Assembly (NCBI GenBank): GCA_040954595.2
Contig: CM082587.2
Span: forward strand, 10,478,001-10,542,000
Length of the DNA stretch: 64,000 nt
Origin: Balanoglossus misakiensis
Taxonomy: Eukaryota; Hemichordata
Direction: 5' to 3'
This document shows positions 53,641 to 64,000 of the stretch, piece by piece (positions within the stretch are counted from its first letter, which is position 1; each line of letters begins with the position of its first letter). The position numbers were made by a program, and so were the translations under genes. The notes beneath the pieces are model-generated. The model made no database searches and was not told the DNA's origin. It saw only the letters and a list, made by a program, of their open reading frames with translations.

Positions 53641-54035
53641 GGAGTGTAATATTTGTAACGACGCCGCCACCTAATACTGTACTGGAGGGATGAAGTTAAT
53701 ACTTGTAACGACGCCACCACCTAATACTGTACTGGAGGGAGGAACTTAATACTTGTAACGACGCCGCCATCTAATACTGTACTGGAGGGAGGAACTTAAT
53801 ACTTGTAACGACGCCGCCACCTAATACTGTACTGGAGGGAGGAACTTAAACTTGTAACGACGCCGCCACCTAATACTGTACTGGAGGGAGGAACTTAATA
53901 CTTGTAACGACGCCGCCACCTAATACTGTACTGGAGGGAGGAACTTAAACTTGTAACGACGCCGCCACCTAATACTGTACTGGAGGGATGAACTTAATAC
54001 TTGTAACGACGCCAGATGATGCTTCTGTGACCAGA
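53641..54035. repeat. Minisatellite, about 50 bp x 8
   Basis: Unit ACTTAATACTTGTAACGACG followed by CCGCCACCTAATACTGTACT and GGAGGGAGGA; two copies are 48 bp. It is preceded by a T-run and CATTAG, and a related single copy follows a T-run and CAATAG at 54,102. Confidence 0.92.
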
Positions 54036-54198
54036 GGGATGAACGACGCCATGATTTGTTGATCTGATCTAATTAATAATATTCATTCTTTTTTTTCAAT
54101 AGGTTCATTGGTATTATCATCGCCGGAGGGAGTCTAATCAATATCTACAACAACGCCGCACCAGATAACAATATCAAAACCAGAGGGATGCTGTCAAT

Positions 54199-54375
54199 AG
54201 GTTAGGCTAATAAAAATGGTTTAATATGAGGGAATGGTAACGGGTTGGTGTATGAATATGTTAGGGTAATAAAAAATGGTATAATCTAACGGAATGGTGA
54301 AGGGTTGGTGTATGAATAGGTTAGGCTAATAAAAATGGTATAATCTAATGGAATGGTGAAGGGTTGGTGTATGAT
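54199..54375. repeat. Tandem repeat, about 60 bp x 3
   Basis: GGTTAGGCTAATAAAAATGG followed by TATAATCTAATGGAATGGTG, three imperfect copies. Confidence 0.85.
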
Positions 54376-55657
54376 GACTAATAAAACAGTGTGCACAAGG
54401 GTACTATAACAAAACTGTCTGCAAGGGTATAATATTATGGTTTCAAGGGTATGATAAGTAATTAAAATACTATAAAAACATGAGTAATGCCACGTGGTAA
54501 ATAAAAACTGTACATGTACAGAGGGTAAATACCGGTATAATATGTAAGGGTGTAAACATCAATGGTGTAATAATAAAAAATGGGTAACACAAGGTTTTGG
54601 TGGTATAATAATAATAAAATGGTATTAACTTGATGGTATAAACATTATGGGATGTGTATAAATGGTGTTAATATTACAAAGGTATGATGATTAGTTGGGG
54701 TGTAATAATAAGAAACTTAAAATCATTGGATAATTTATTAGGGTCAGGTTGGGTAAAATTGTTGCTATGCATTCGTGTAATAATTGTCTGCGGATTTTTT
54801 GCAGCGTTACCCGCGTTGGCGTTCTTCATTGCAGGTCGCTCGTCGTGTAATGAAATTTCGCCGTGTGCCCGTTTAATTCGCCGATGGATTTTTTACAACA
54901 TTACCCGCGTTCGCGTTCTTCATCGCAGTTCGCTCGTCGTGTAATGGAATTTCGCTGTGTGCCCGTTTGATTCGCCGATGGATTTTTTGCTTTCGTCATC
55001 GTAATTCCCGCATCAACACGAATCCTCAATCTCACGCAACAACAATACATCAAAATGTACACAGAAAAATAGGAGTCGGCAAGACAATTCTGGTTAGTTT
55101 GAGCCCCAACCTTTTAAAATTCACAACGGGGGAGGGGGCAGTTTTTCCTCATTTTATATTTGGCTCGAGGTTTTTAACTGTCCCCAGGCGCGTAAAGTTA
55201 GTTAGTTTATCACACAGAATGTAATTATCTTGCTTGATGTAAAAAAACACTAAAATTGTATGGGGGAGCTTCTTGCGATTTGCACTTAAGAAACTGATGG
55301 TTTTTACCCATAGAAAATATTTAGTATTAAGCACATAATTGCCTGGAAATAAAAATTAACTCAAGGGTAGAATGCAACAGTTAATTTTGTGCAATATCAA
55401 CAGGAGCTATTTTGGCACATTTTTTCAGTTTGATAAACAATGTTTTTGCTCATTGTTTCATTTCGACCACATTATTTCAGTTTGATAAACACTGTTTTTG
55501 CTCATTGTTTCATTTCGACCACTTTTGTCACCTTGTTTCAAATTGAATGCAAGCATTGTTTCTGTTTGACCACTATACTTGGGGTAATTGTTCCAAATTG
55601 GTATGCAAGATATTTTACATCAGCAGTTAGCCATCTAGCCACACTTTAGCTGCACAG
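54376..55657. other. AT-rich stretch with short repeats, no gene
   Basis: Includes a two-copy repeat of about 95 bp at 54,797-54,985 (ACCCGCGTT.GCGTTCTTCAT) and a two-copy AGTTTGATAAACA.TGTTTT repeat at 55,427-55,520. No gene seen. Confidence 0.5.
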
Positions 55658-55785
55658 CATATGAAAAATAATGAAATTCATGCAAAAAGCAAAAAAGTAT
55701 TATGGGTATAATGCCATTGCAGCATTGGCGGTTCGACTCCGTCGATACTTACTTTGAAGCATAAGTCTTCATTATTTTTCATATG
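55658..55785. other. 18-bp inverted repeat enclosing a tRNA-like sequence
   Basis: CATATGAAAAATAATGAA (55658-55675) and its exact reverse complement (55768-55785) bound 92 bp. Within it, 55,695-55,751 folds by eye as a 7-bp acceptor stem (55695-55701 with 55744-55750, one G-T), an anticodon-type 5-bp stem with 7-nt loop (55710-55726), and a T-arm (55727-55743) containing GGTTCGACTCC, a perfect RNA polymerase III B-box. There is no D-arm, only 8 nt, no variable loop, and no U33 in the anticodon loop. Either a small tRNA-derived mobile unit or coincidence. Confidence 0.5.
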
Positions 55786-55927
55786 TAATAAATAAAACTA
55801 TTCCAAATTCATATCTTTGTTTTCAGTTAGTGCTTTTGCTTCAGTTAGGGGGCCCACACTTACCAAACCTGTCTTGCCATCTTTTCACATTTCTTCAAAT
55901 ATGCAGCGCCAGCAATAGGCAGTATTT

Positions 55928-58900
55928 GATCAAATTGACCCACAAATCACTCAAAATTAATAGGCAGGATACTGTCCACTCTGGCCTGGTTACTGTCTGG
56001 CCAGGTTAATGTTGACGCAAAGGTTGACCACACCAAACACTCAAAATTAATGAGCACGACACTGGCCACTCTGGCCTGGTTAATTAATGTTGACGCAAAG
56101 GTTGACCCCACCAAACACTCAAAATTAATGGGCACGACACTGGCCACTCTGGCCTGGTTAATCAATGCTGACGCAAAGGTTGACCCCACCAAACACTCAA
56201 AATTAATGGGCACGACACTGGCCACTAGCTCTGGCCTGGTTAATCAATGCTGACGCAAAGGTTGACCCCACCAAACACTCAAAATTAATGGGCACGACAC
56301 TGGCCACTAGCTCTGGCCTGGTTAATCAATGCTGACGCAAAGGTTGACCCCACCAAACACTCAAAATTAATGGGCACGACACTGGCCACTAGCTCTGGCC
56401 TGGTTAATCAATGCTGACGCAAAGGTTGACCCCACCAAACACTCAAAATTAATGGGCACGACACTGGCCACTAGCTCTGGCCTGGTTAATCAATGCTGAC
56501 GCAAAGGTTGACCCCACCAAACACTCAAAATTAATGGGCACAACACTGGCCACTAGCTCTGCATGGCCTGGTTAATCAATGCTGACGCATAGGTTGACCC
56601 CACCAAACACTCAAAATTAATGGGCACGACACTGGCCACTAGCTCTGGCCTGGTTAATCAATGTTGACGCAAAGGTTGACCCCACCAAACACTCAAAATG
56701 AATGGGCACGACACTGGCCACTAGCTCTGCATGGCCTGGTTAATCAATGTTGACGCAAAGGTTGACCCCACCAAACACTCAAAATTAATGGGCACGACAC
56801 TGGCCACTAGCTCTGGCCTGGTTAATCAATGCTGATGCAAAGGTTGACCCCACCAAACACTCAAAATTAATGGGCACGACACTGGCCACTAGCTCTGGCC
56901 TGGTTAATCAATGCTGACGCAAAGGTTGACCCCACCAAACACTCAAAATTAATGGGCACGACACTGGCCACTAGCTCTGGCCTGGTTAATCAATGCTGAC
57001 GCAAAGGTTGACCCCACCAAACACTCAAAATTAATGGGCACAACACTGGCCACTAGCTCTGCATGGCCTGGTTAATCAATGCTGACGCATAGGTTGACCC
57101 CACCAAACACTCAAAATTAATGGGCACGACACTGGCCACTAGCTCTGCATGGCCTGGTTAATCAATGTTGACGCAAAGGTTGACCCCACCAAACACTCAA
57201 AATTAATGGGCACGACACTGGCCACTAGCTCTGGCCTGGTTAATCAATGTTGACGCAAAGGTTGACCCCACCAAACACTCAAAATGAATGGGCACGACAC
57301 TGGCCACTAGCTCTGCATGGCCTGGTTAATCAATGTTGACGCAAAGGTTGACCCCACCAAACACTCAAAATGAATGGGCACGACACTGGCCACTAGCTCT
57401 GGCGTGGTTAATCAATGCTGACGCAAAGGTTGACCCCACCAAACACTCAAAATTAATGGGCACGACACTGGCCACTAGCTCTGGCCTGGTTAATCAATGC
57501 TGACGCAAGGTTGACCCCACCAAACACTCAAAATTAATGGGCACGACACTGGCCACTAGCTCTGGCCTGGTTAATCAATGCTGACGCAAAGGTTGACCCC
57601 ACCAAACACTCAAAATTAATGGGCACGACACTGGCCACTAGCTCTGCATGGCCTGGTTAATCAATGCTGACGCATAGGTTGACCCCACCAAACACTCAAA
57701 ATTAATGGGCACGACACTGGCCACTAGCTCTGCATGGCCTGGTTAATCAATGTTGACGCAAAGGTTGACCCCACCAAACACTCAAAATTAATGGGCACGA
57801 CACTGGCCACTAGCTCTGGCCTGGTTAATTAATGTTGACGCAAAGGTTGACCCCACCAAATACTCAAAATGAATGGGCACGACACTGGCCACTAGCTCTG
57901 CATGGCCTGGTTAATCAATGTTGACGCAAAGGTTGACCCCACCAAACACTCAAAATTAATGGGCACGACACTGGCCACTAGCTCTGCATGGCCTGGTTAA
58001 TCAATGTTGACGCAAACGTTGACCCCACCAAACACTCAAAATTAATGGGCACGACACTGGCCACTAGCTCTGCATGGCCTGGTTAATCAATGTTGACGCA
58101 AACGTTGACCCCACCAAACACTCAAAATTAATGGGCACGACACTGGCCACTAGCTCTGCATGGCCTGGTTAATCAATGTTGACGCAAAGGTTGACCCCAC
58201 CAAACACTCAAAATTAATGGGCACGACACTGGCCACTAGCTCTGCATGGCCTGGTTAATCAATGCTGACGCAAAGGTTGACCCCACCAAACACTCAAAAT
58301 TAATGGGCACGACACTGGCCACTAGCTCTGCATGGCGTGGTTAATCAATGCTGACGCAAAGGTTGACCCCACCAAACACTCAAAATTGATGGGCACGACA
58401 CTGGCCACTAGCTCTGCATGGCCTGGTTAATCAATGCTGACGCATAGGTTGACCCCACCAAACACTCAAAATTGATGGGCACGACACTGGCCACTAGCTC
58501 TGCATGGCCTGGTTAATCAATGCTGACGCAAAGGTTGACCCCACCAAACACTCAAAATTGATGGGCACGACACTGGCCACTAGCTCTGCATGGCCTGGTT
58601 AATCAATGTTGACGCAAAGGTTGACCCCACCAAACACTCAAAATTGATGGGCACGACACTGGCCACTAGCTCTGCATGGCCTGGTTAATCAATGTTGACG
58701 CAAAGGTTGACCCCACCAAACACTCAAAATTGATGGGCACGACACTGGCCACTAGCTCTGCATGGCCTGGTTAATCAATGTTGACGCAAAGGTTGACCCC
58801 ACCAAACACTCAAAATTGATGGGCACGACACTGGCCACTAGCTCTGCATGGCCTGGTTAATCAATGTTGACGCAAAGGTTGACCCCACCAAACACTCAAA

Positions 58901-61900
58901 ATTGATGGGCATGACACTGGCCACTAGCTCTGCATGGCCTGGTTAATCAATGTTGACGCAAAGGTTGACCCCACCAAACACTCAAAATTGATGGGCACGA
59001 CACTGGCCACTAGCTCTGCATGGCCTGGTTAATCAATGTTGACGCAAAGGTTGACCCCACCAAACACTCAAAATTGATGGGCACGACACTGGCCACTAGC
59101 TCTGCATGGCCTGGTTAATCAATGTTGACGCAAGGTTGACCCCACCAAACACTCAAAATTGATGGGCACGACACTGGCCACTAGCTCTGCATGGCCTGGT
59201 TAATCAATGTTGACGCAAAGGTTGACCCCACCAAACACTCAAAATTGATGGGCACGACACTGGCCACTAGCTCTGCATGGCCTGGTTAATCAATGTTGAC
59301 GCAAAGGTTGACCCCACCAAACACTCAAAATTGATGGGCACGACACTGGCCACTAGCTCTGCATGGCCTGGTTAATCAATGTTGACGCAAAGGTTGACCC
59401 CACCAAACACTCAAAATTGATGGGCACGACACTGGCCACTAGCTCTGCATGGCCTGGTTAATCAATGTTGACGCAAAGGTTGACCCCACCAAACACTCAA
59501 AATTGATGGGCACGACACTGGCCACTAGCTCTGCATGGCCTGGTTAATCAATGTTGACGCAAAGGTTGACCCCACCAAACACTCAAAATTGATGGGCACG
59601 ACACTGGCCACTAGCTCTGCATGGCCTGGTTAATCAATGTTGACGCAAAGGTTGACCCCACCAAACACTCAAAATTGATGGGCACGACACTGGCCACTAG
59701 CTCTGCATGGCCTGGTTAATCAATGTTGACGCAAGGTTGACCCCACCAAACACTCAAAATTGATGGGCACGACACTGGCCACTAGCTCTGCATGGCCTGG
59801 TTAATCAATGTTGACGCAAAGGTTGACCCCACCAAACACTCAAAATTGATGGGCACGACACTGGCCACTAGCTCTGCATGGCCTGGTTAATCAATGTTGA
59901 CGCAAAGGTTGACCCCACCAAACACTCAAAATTGATGGGCACGACACTGGCCACTAGCTCTGCATGGCCTGGTTAATCAATGTTGACGCAAAGGTTGACC
60001 CCACCAAACACTCAAAATTGATGGGCACGACACTGGCCACTAGCTCTGCATGGCCTGGTTAATCAATGTTGACGCAAAGGTTGACCCCACCAAACACTCA
60101 AAATTGATGGGCACGACACTGGCCACCAGCTCTGCATGGCCTTGTTAATCAATGTTGACGCAAAGGTTGACCCCACCAAACACTCAAAATTGATGGGCAC
60201 GACACTGGCCACCAGCTCTGCATGGCCTGGTTAATCAATGTTGACGCAAAGGTTGACCCCACCAAACACTCAAAATTGATGGGCACGACACTGGCCACTA
60301 GCTCTGCATGGCCAGGTTAATCAATGTTGACGCAAAGGTTGACCCCACCAAACGCTCAAAATTGATGGGCACGACACTGGCCACTAGCTCTGCATGGCCT
60401 GGTTAATTAATGTTGACGCAAAGGTTGACCCCACCAAACGCTCAAAATTGATGGGCACGACACTGGCCACTAGCTCTGCATGGCCTGGTTAATCAATGTT
60501 GACGCAAAGGTTGACCCCACCAAACACTCAAAATTAATGGGCACGACACTGTCCACTAGCTCTGGCCTGGTTAATCAATGCTGACGCAAAGGTTGACCCC
60601 ACCAAACACTCAAAATTAATGGGCACGACACTGGCCACTAGCTCTGCATGGCCTGGTTAATCAATGCTGACGCATAGGTTGACCCCACCAAACACTCAAA
60701 ATTTATGGGCACGACACTGGCCACTAGCTCTGCATGGCCTGGTTAATCAATGTTGACGCAAAGGTTGACCCCACCAAACACTCAAAATTGATGGGCACGA
60801 CACTGGCCACTAGCTCTGCATGGCCTGGTTAATCAATGTTGACGCAAAGGTTGACCCCACCAAACACTCAAAATTGATGGGCACGACACTGGCCACTAGC
60901 TCTGCATGGCCTGGTTAATCAATGTTGACGCAAAGGTTGACCCCACCAAACACTCAAAATTGATGGGCACGACACTGGCCACTAGCTCTGCATGGCCTGG
61001 TTAATCAATGTTGACGCAAGGTTGACCCCACCAAACACTCAAAATTGATGGGCACGACACTGGCCACTAGCTCTGCATGGCCTGGTTAATCAATGTTGAC
61101 GCAAAGGTTGACCCCACCAAACACTCAAAATTGATGGGCACGACACTGGCCACTAGCTCTGCATGGCCTGGTTAATCAATGTTGACGCAAAGGTTGACCC
61201 CACCAAACACTCAAAATTGATGGGCACGACACTGGCCACTAGCTCTGCATGGCCTGGTTAATCAATGTTGACGCAAAGGTTGACCCCACCAAACACTCAA
61301 AATTGATGGGCACGACACTGGCCACTAGCTCTGCATGGCCTGGTTAATCAATGTTGACGCAAAGGTTGACCCCACCAAACACTCAAAATTGATGGGCACG
61401 ACACTGGCCACCAGCTCTGCATGGCCTGGTTAATCAATGTTGACGCAAAGGTTGACCCCACCAAACACTCAAAATTGATGGGCACGACACTGGCCACTAG
61501 CTCTGCATGGCCAGGTTAATCAATGTTGACGCAAAGGTTGACCCCACCAAACACTCAAAATTGATGGGCACGACACTGGCCACTAGCTCTGCATGGCCTG
61601 GTTAATTAATGTTGACGCAAAGGTTGACCCCACCAAACGCTCAAAATTGATGGGCACGACACTGGCCACTAGCTCTGCATGGCCTGGTTAATCAATGTTG
61701 ACGCAAAGGTTGACCCCACCAAACACTCAAAATTAATGGGCACGACACTGTCCACTAGCTCTGGCCTGGTTAATCAATGCTGACGCAAAGGTTGACCCCA
61801 CCAAACACTCAAAATTAATGGGCACGACACTGGCCACTAGCTCTGCATGGCCTGGTTAATCAATGCTGACGCATAGGTTGACCCCACCAAACACTCAAAA

Positions 61901-64000
61901 TTTATGGGCACGACACTGGCCACTAGCTCTGCATGGCCTGGTTAATCAATGTTGACGCAAAGGTTGACCCCACCAAACACTCAAAATGAATGGGCACGAC
62001 ACTGGCCACTAGCTCTGCATGGCCTGGTTAATCAATGTTGACGCAAAGGTTGACCCCACCAAACACTCAAAATTAATGGGCACAACACTGGCCACTAGCT
62101 CTGCATGGCCTGGTTAATCAATGTTGACGCAAAGGTTGACCCCACCAAACACTCAAAATTAATGGGCACGACACTGGCCACTAGCTCTGCATGGCCTGGT
62201 TAATCAATGTTGACGCAAAGGTTGACCCCACCAAACACTCAAAATTGATGGGCACGACACTGGCCACTAGCTCTGCATGGCCTGGTTAATCAATGTTGAC
62301 GCAAAGGTTGACCCCACCAAACACTGAAAATTGATGGGCACGACACTGGCCACTAGCTCTGCATGGCCTGGTTAATCAATGTTGACGCAAAGGTTGACCC
62401 CACCAAACACTCAAAATTGATGGGCACGACACTGGCCACTAGCTCTGCATGGCCTGGTTAATCAATGTTGACGCAAAGGTTGACCCCACCAAACACTCAA
62501 AATTGATGGGCACGACACTGGCCACAAGCTCTGCATGGCCTGGTTAATCAATGTTGACGCAAAGGTTGACCCCACCAAACACTCAAAATTGATGGGCACG
62601 ACACTGGCCACTAGCTCTGCATGGCCTGGTTAATCAATGTTGACGCAAAGGTTGACCCCACCAAACACTCAAAATTGATGGGCACGACACTGGCCACTAG
62701 CTCTGCATGGCCTGGTTAATCAATGTTGACGCAAAGGTTGACCCCACCAAACACTCAAAATTGATGGGCACGACACTGGCCACCAGCTCTGCATGGCCTG
62801 GTTAATCAATGTTGACGCAAAGGTTGACCCCACCAAACACTCAAAATTGATGGGCACGACACTGGCCACTAGCTCTGCATGGCCAGGTTAATCAATGTTG
62901 ACGCAAAGGTTGACCCCACCAAACACTCAAAATTGATGGGCACGACACTGGCCACTAGCTCTGCATGGCCTGGTTAATTAATGTTGACGCAAAGGTTGAC
63001 CCCACCAAACGCTCAAAATTGATGGGCACGACACTGGCCACTAGCTCTGCATGGCCTGGTTAATCAATGTTGACGCAAAGGTTGACCCCACCAAACACTC
63101 AAAATTAATGGGCACGACACTGTCCACTAGCTCTGGCCTGGTTAATCAATGCTGACGCAAAGGTTGACCCCACCAAACACTCAAAATTAATGGGCACGAC
63201 ACTGGCCACTAGCTCTGCATGGCCTGGTTAATCAATGCTGACGCATAGGTTGACCCCACCAAACACTCAAAATTTATGGGCACGACACTGGCCACTAGCT
63301 CTGCATGGCCTGGTTAATCAATGTTGACGCAAAGGTTGACCCCACCAAACACTCAAAATGAATGGGCACGACACTGGCCACTAGCTCTGCATGGCCTGGT
63401 TAATCAATGTTGACGCAAAGGTTGACCCCACCAAACACTCAAAATTAATGGGCACGACACTGGCCACTAGCTCTGCATGGCCTGGTTAATCAATGTTGAC
63501 GCAAAGGTTGACCCCACCAAACACTCAAAATTAATGGGCACGACACTGGCCACTAGCTCTGCATGGCCTGGTTAATCAATGTTGACGCAAAGGTTGACCC
63601 CACCAAACACTCAAAATTGATGGGCACGACACTGGCCACTAGCTCTGCATGGCCTGGTTAATCAATGTTGACGCAAAGGTTGACCCCACCAAACACTCAA
63701 AATTGATGGGCACGACACTGGCCACTAGCTCTGCATGGCCTGGTTAATCAATGTTGACGCAAAGGTTGACCCCACCAAACACTCAAAATTGATGGGCACG
63801 ACACTGGCCACTAGCTCTGCATGGCCTGGTTAATCAATGTTGACGCAAAGGTTGACCCCACCAAACACTCAAAATTGATGGGCACGACACTGGCCACAAG
63901 CTCTGCATGGCCTGGTTAATCAATGTTGACGCAAAGGTTGACCCCACCAAACACTCAAAATTGATGGGCACGACACTGGCCACTAGCTCTGCATGGCCTG
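55928..64000. repeat. Satellite array with 78/82/86-bp units and higher-order structure
   Basis: About 94 head-to-tail units, continuing past the window. Each contains GTTGACCCCACCAAACACTC, AAAATT.ATGGGCACGACAC and TGGCCTGGTTAAT. Early units are 78 bp; units with AGCT inserted are 82 bp; units with a further GCAT are 86 bp and dominate to the right. A marker series (CCACCAGC, CCAGGTTA, TAATTAATG, AAACGCTC, TGTCCACT) recurs at 60.2-60.55, 61.4-61.75 and 62.8-63.12 kb. Minus-strand frames over the first units are artefacts. Confidence 0.97.

Noticed and set aside
55695-55751. Calling a canonical tRNA gene
   Set aside because: No D-arm, no variable loop, and the anticodon loop lacks U33; kept only as a tRNA-like finding.
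55947-56253. Repetitive-protein reading frames on both strands at the satellite edge
   Set aside because: They exist only because 78 bp is divisible by three there; they end when unit length becomes 82 or 86 bp.
55928-64000. CRISPR-like direct repeat array
   Set aside because: There are no unique spacers; the entire unit repeats, and the surrounding DNA is eukaryotic. It is a satellite.

Overview
This is animal nuclear DNA, most likely from a marine invertebrate. The evidence is short exons with GT/AG borders and matching phases, long repeat-filled introns, metazoan Ty3/gypsy, PIF/Harbinger, hAT-like, LINE and MITE elements, gene fragments of families that are abundant in marine invertebrates (SAP/SWIM-type, C-type lectin, ZNF862/hAT-type), and a long tandem satellite. 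I cannot name the species; a cephalochordate or hemichordate would fit but this is a guess. There are no bacterial operons, rRNA genes or CRISPR arrays. Most of the window is mobile or repetitive DNA.

Layout. (1) 1-11,702, minus strand: a gene with an N-terminal SAP-like exon (11,379-11,620) and downstream exons at 1,722-1,917, 1,221-1,360, about 880-1,060 and 1-163. The first three junctions keep phase exactly. The third of these downstream exons completes a SWIM-type CxC...CxH zinc finger and then has an in-frame stop. The 9.46-kb first intron holds a nest: a non-autonomous hAT-like element (2,498-10,624, 7-bp target duplication) made of internal tandem copies, into which a full Ty3/gypsy retrotransposon (4,177-9,586, identical 230-bp LTRs) has inserted. 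(2) 11.7-19.6 kb: a possible TATA-less promoter palindrome, a G-run MITE, two exons of a C-type lectin domain gene (minus strand), and foldback MITEs. (3) 20.8-21.9 kb: exons of a decaying ZNF862/hAT-transposase-like gene. (4) 24,276-29,937: a complete-ended PIF/Harbinger-type element with long complex inverted termini, a dead transposase (minus) and a divergent two-exon companion gene (plus) broken by a 17-bp tandem duplication. (5) 30-36 kb: a 533-bp direct repeat carrying a small ORF, a Tc1/mariner-type MITE, and a large foldback element. (6) 36.2-53 kb: a segmental duplication (about 36.2-39.6 kb and 42.4-45.7 kb) with exon-like modules, a dead LINE tail present in only one copy, and independent insertions of the same G-run MITE in the two copies; then many copies of a dispersed AT-rich repeat. 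(7) 53.6-55.8 kb: minisatellites and a small inverted-repeat unit enclosing a tRNA-like fold. (8) 55.9 kb to the end: an 8-kb satellite array of 78/82/86-bp units with a 1,372-bp (16-unit) higher-order repeat.

How parts relate. The gypsy gag, protease and polymerase frames are joined by a probable -1 frameshift signal (GGGAAAC) and then interrupted by a one-base break at the start of RT. The Harbinger transposase and companion gene probably once acted together but both are now disrupted. The duplicated segments serve as before-and-after comparisons that date the LINE and MITE insertions. All reading was by eye; homology calls rest on recognisable motifs and not on database searches.
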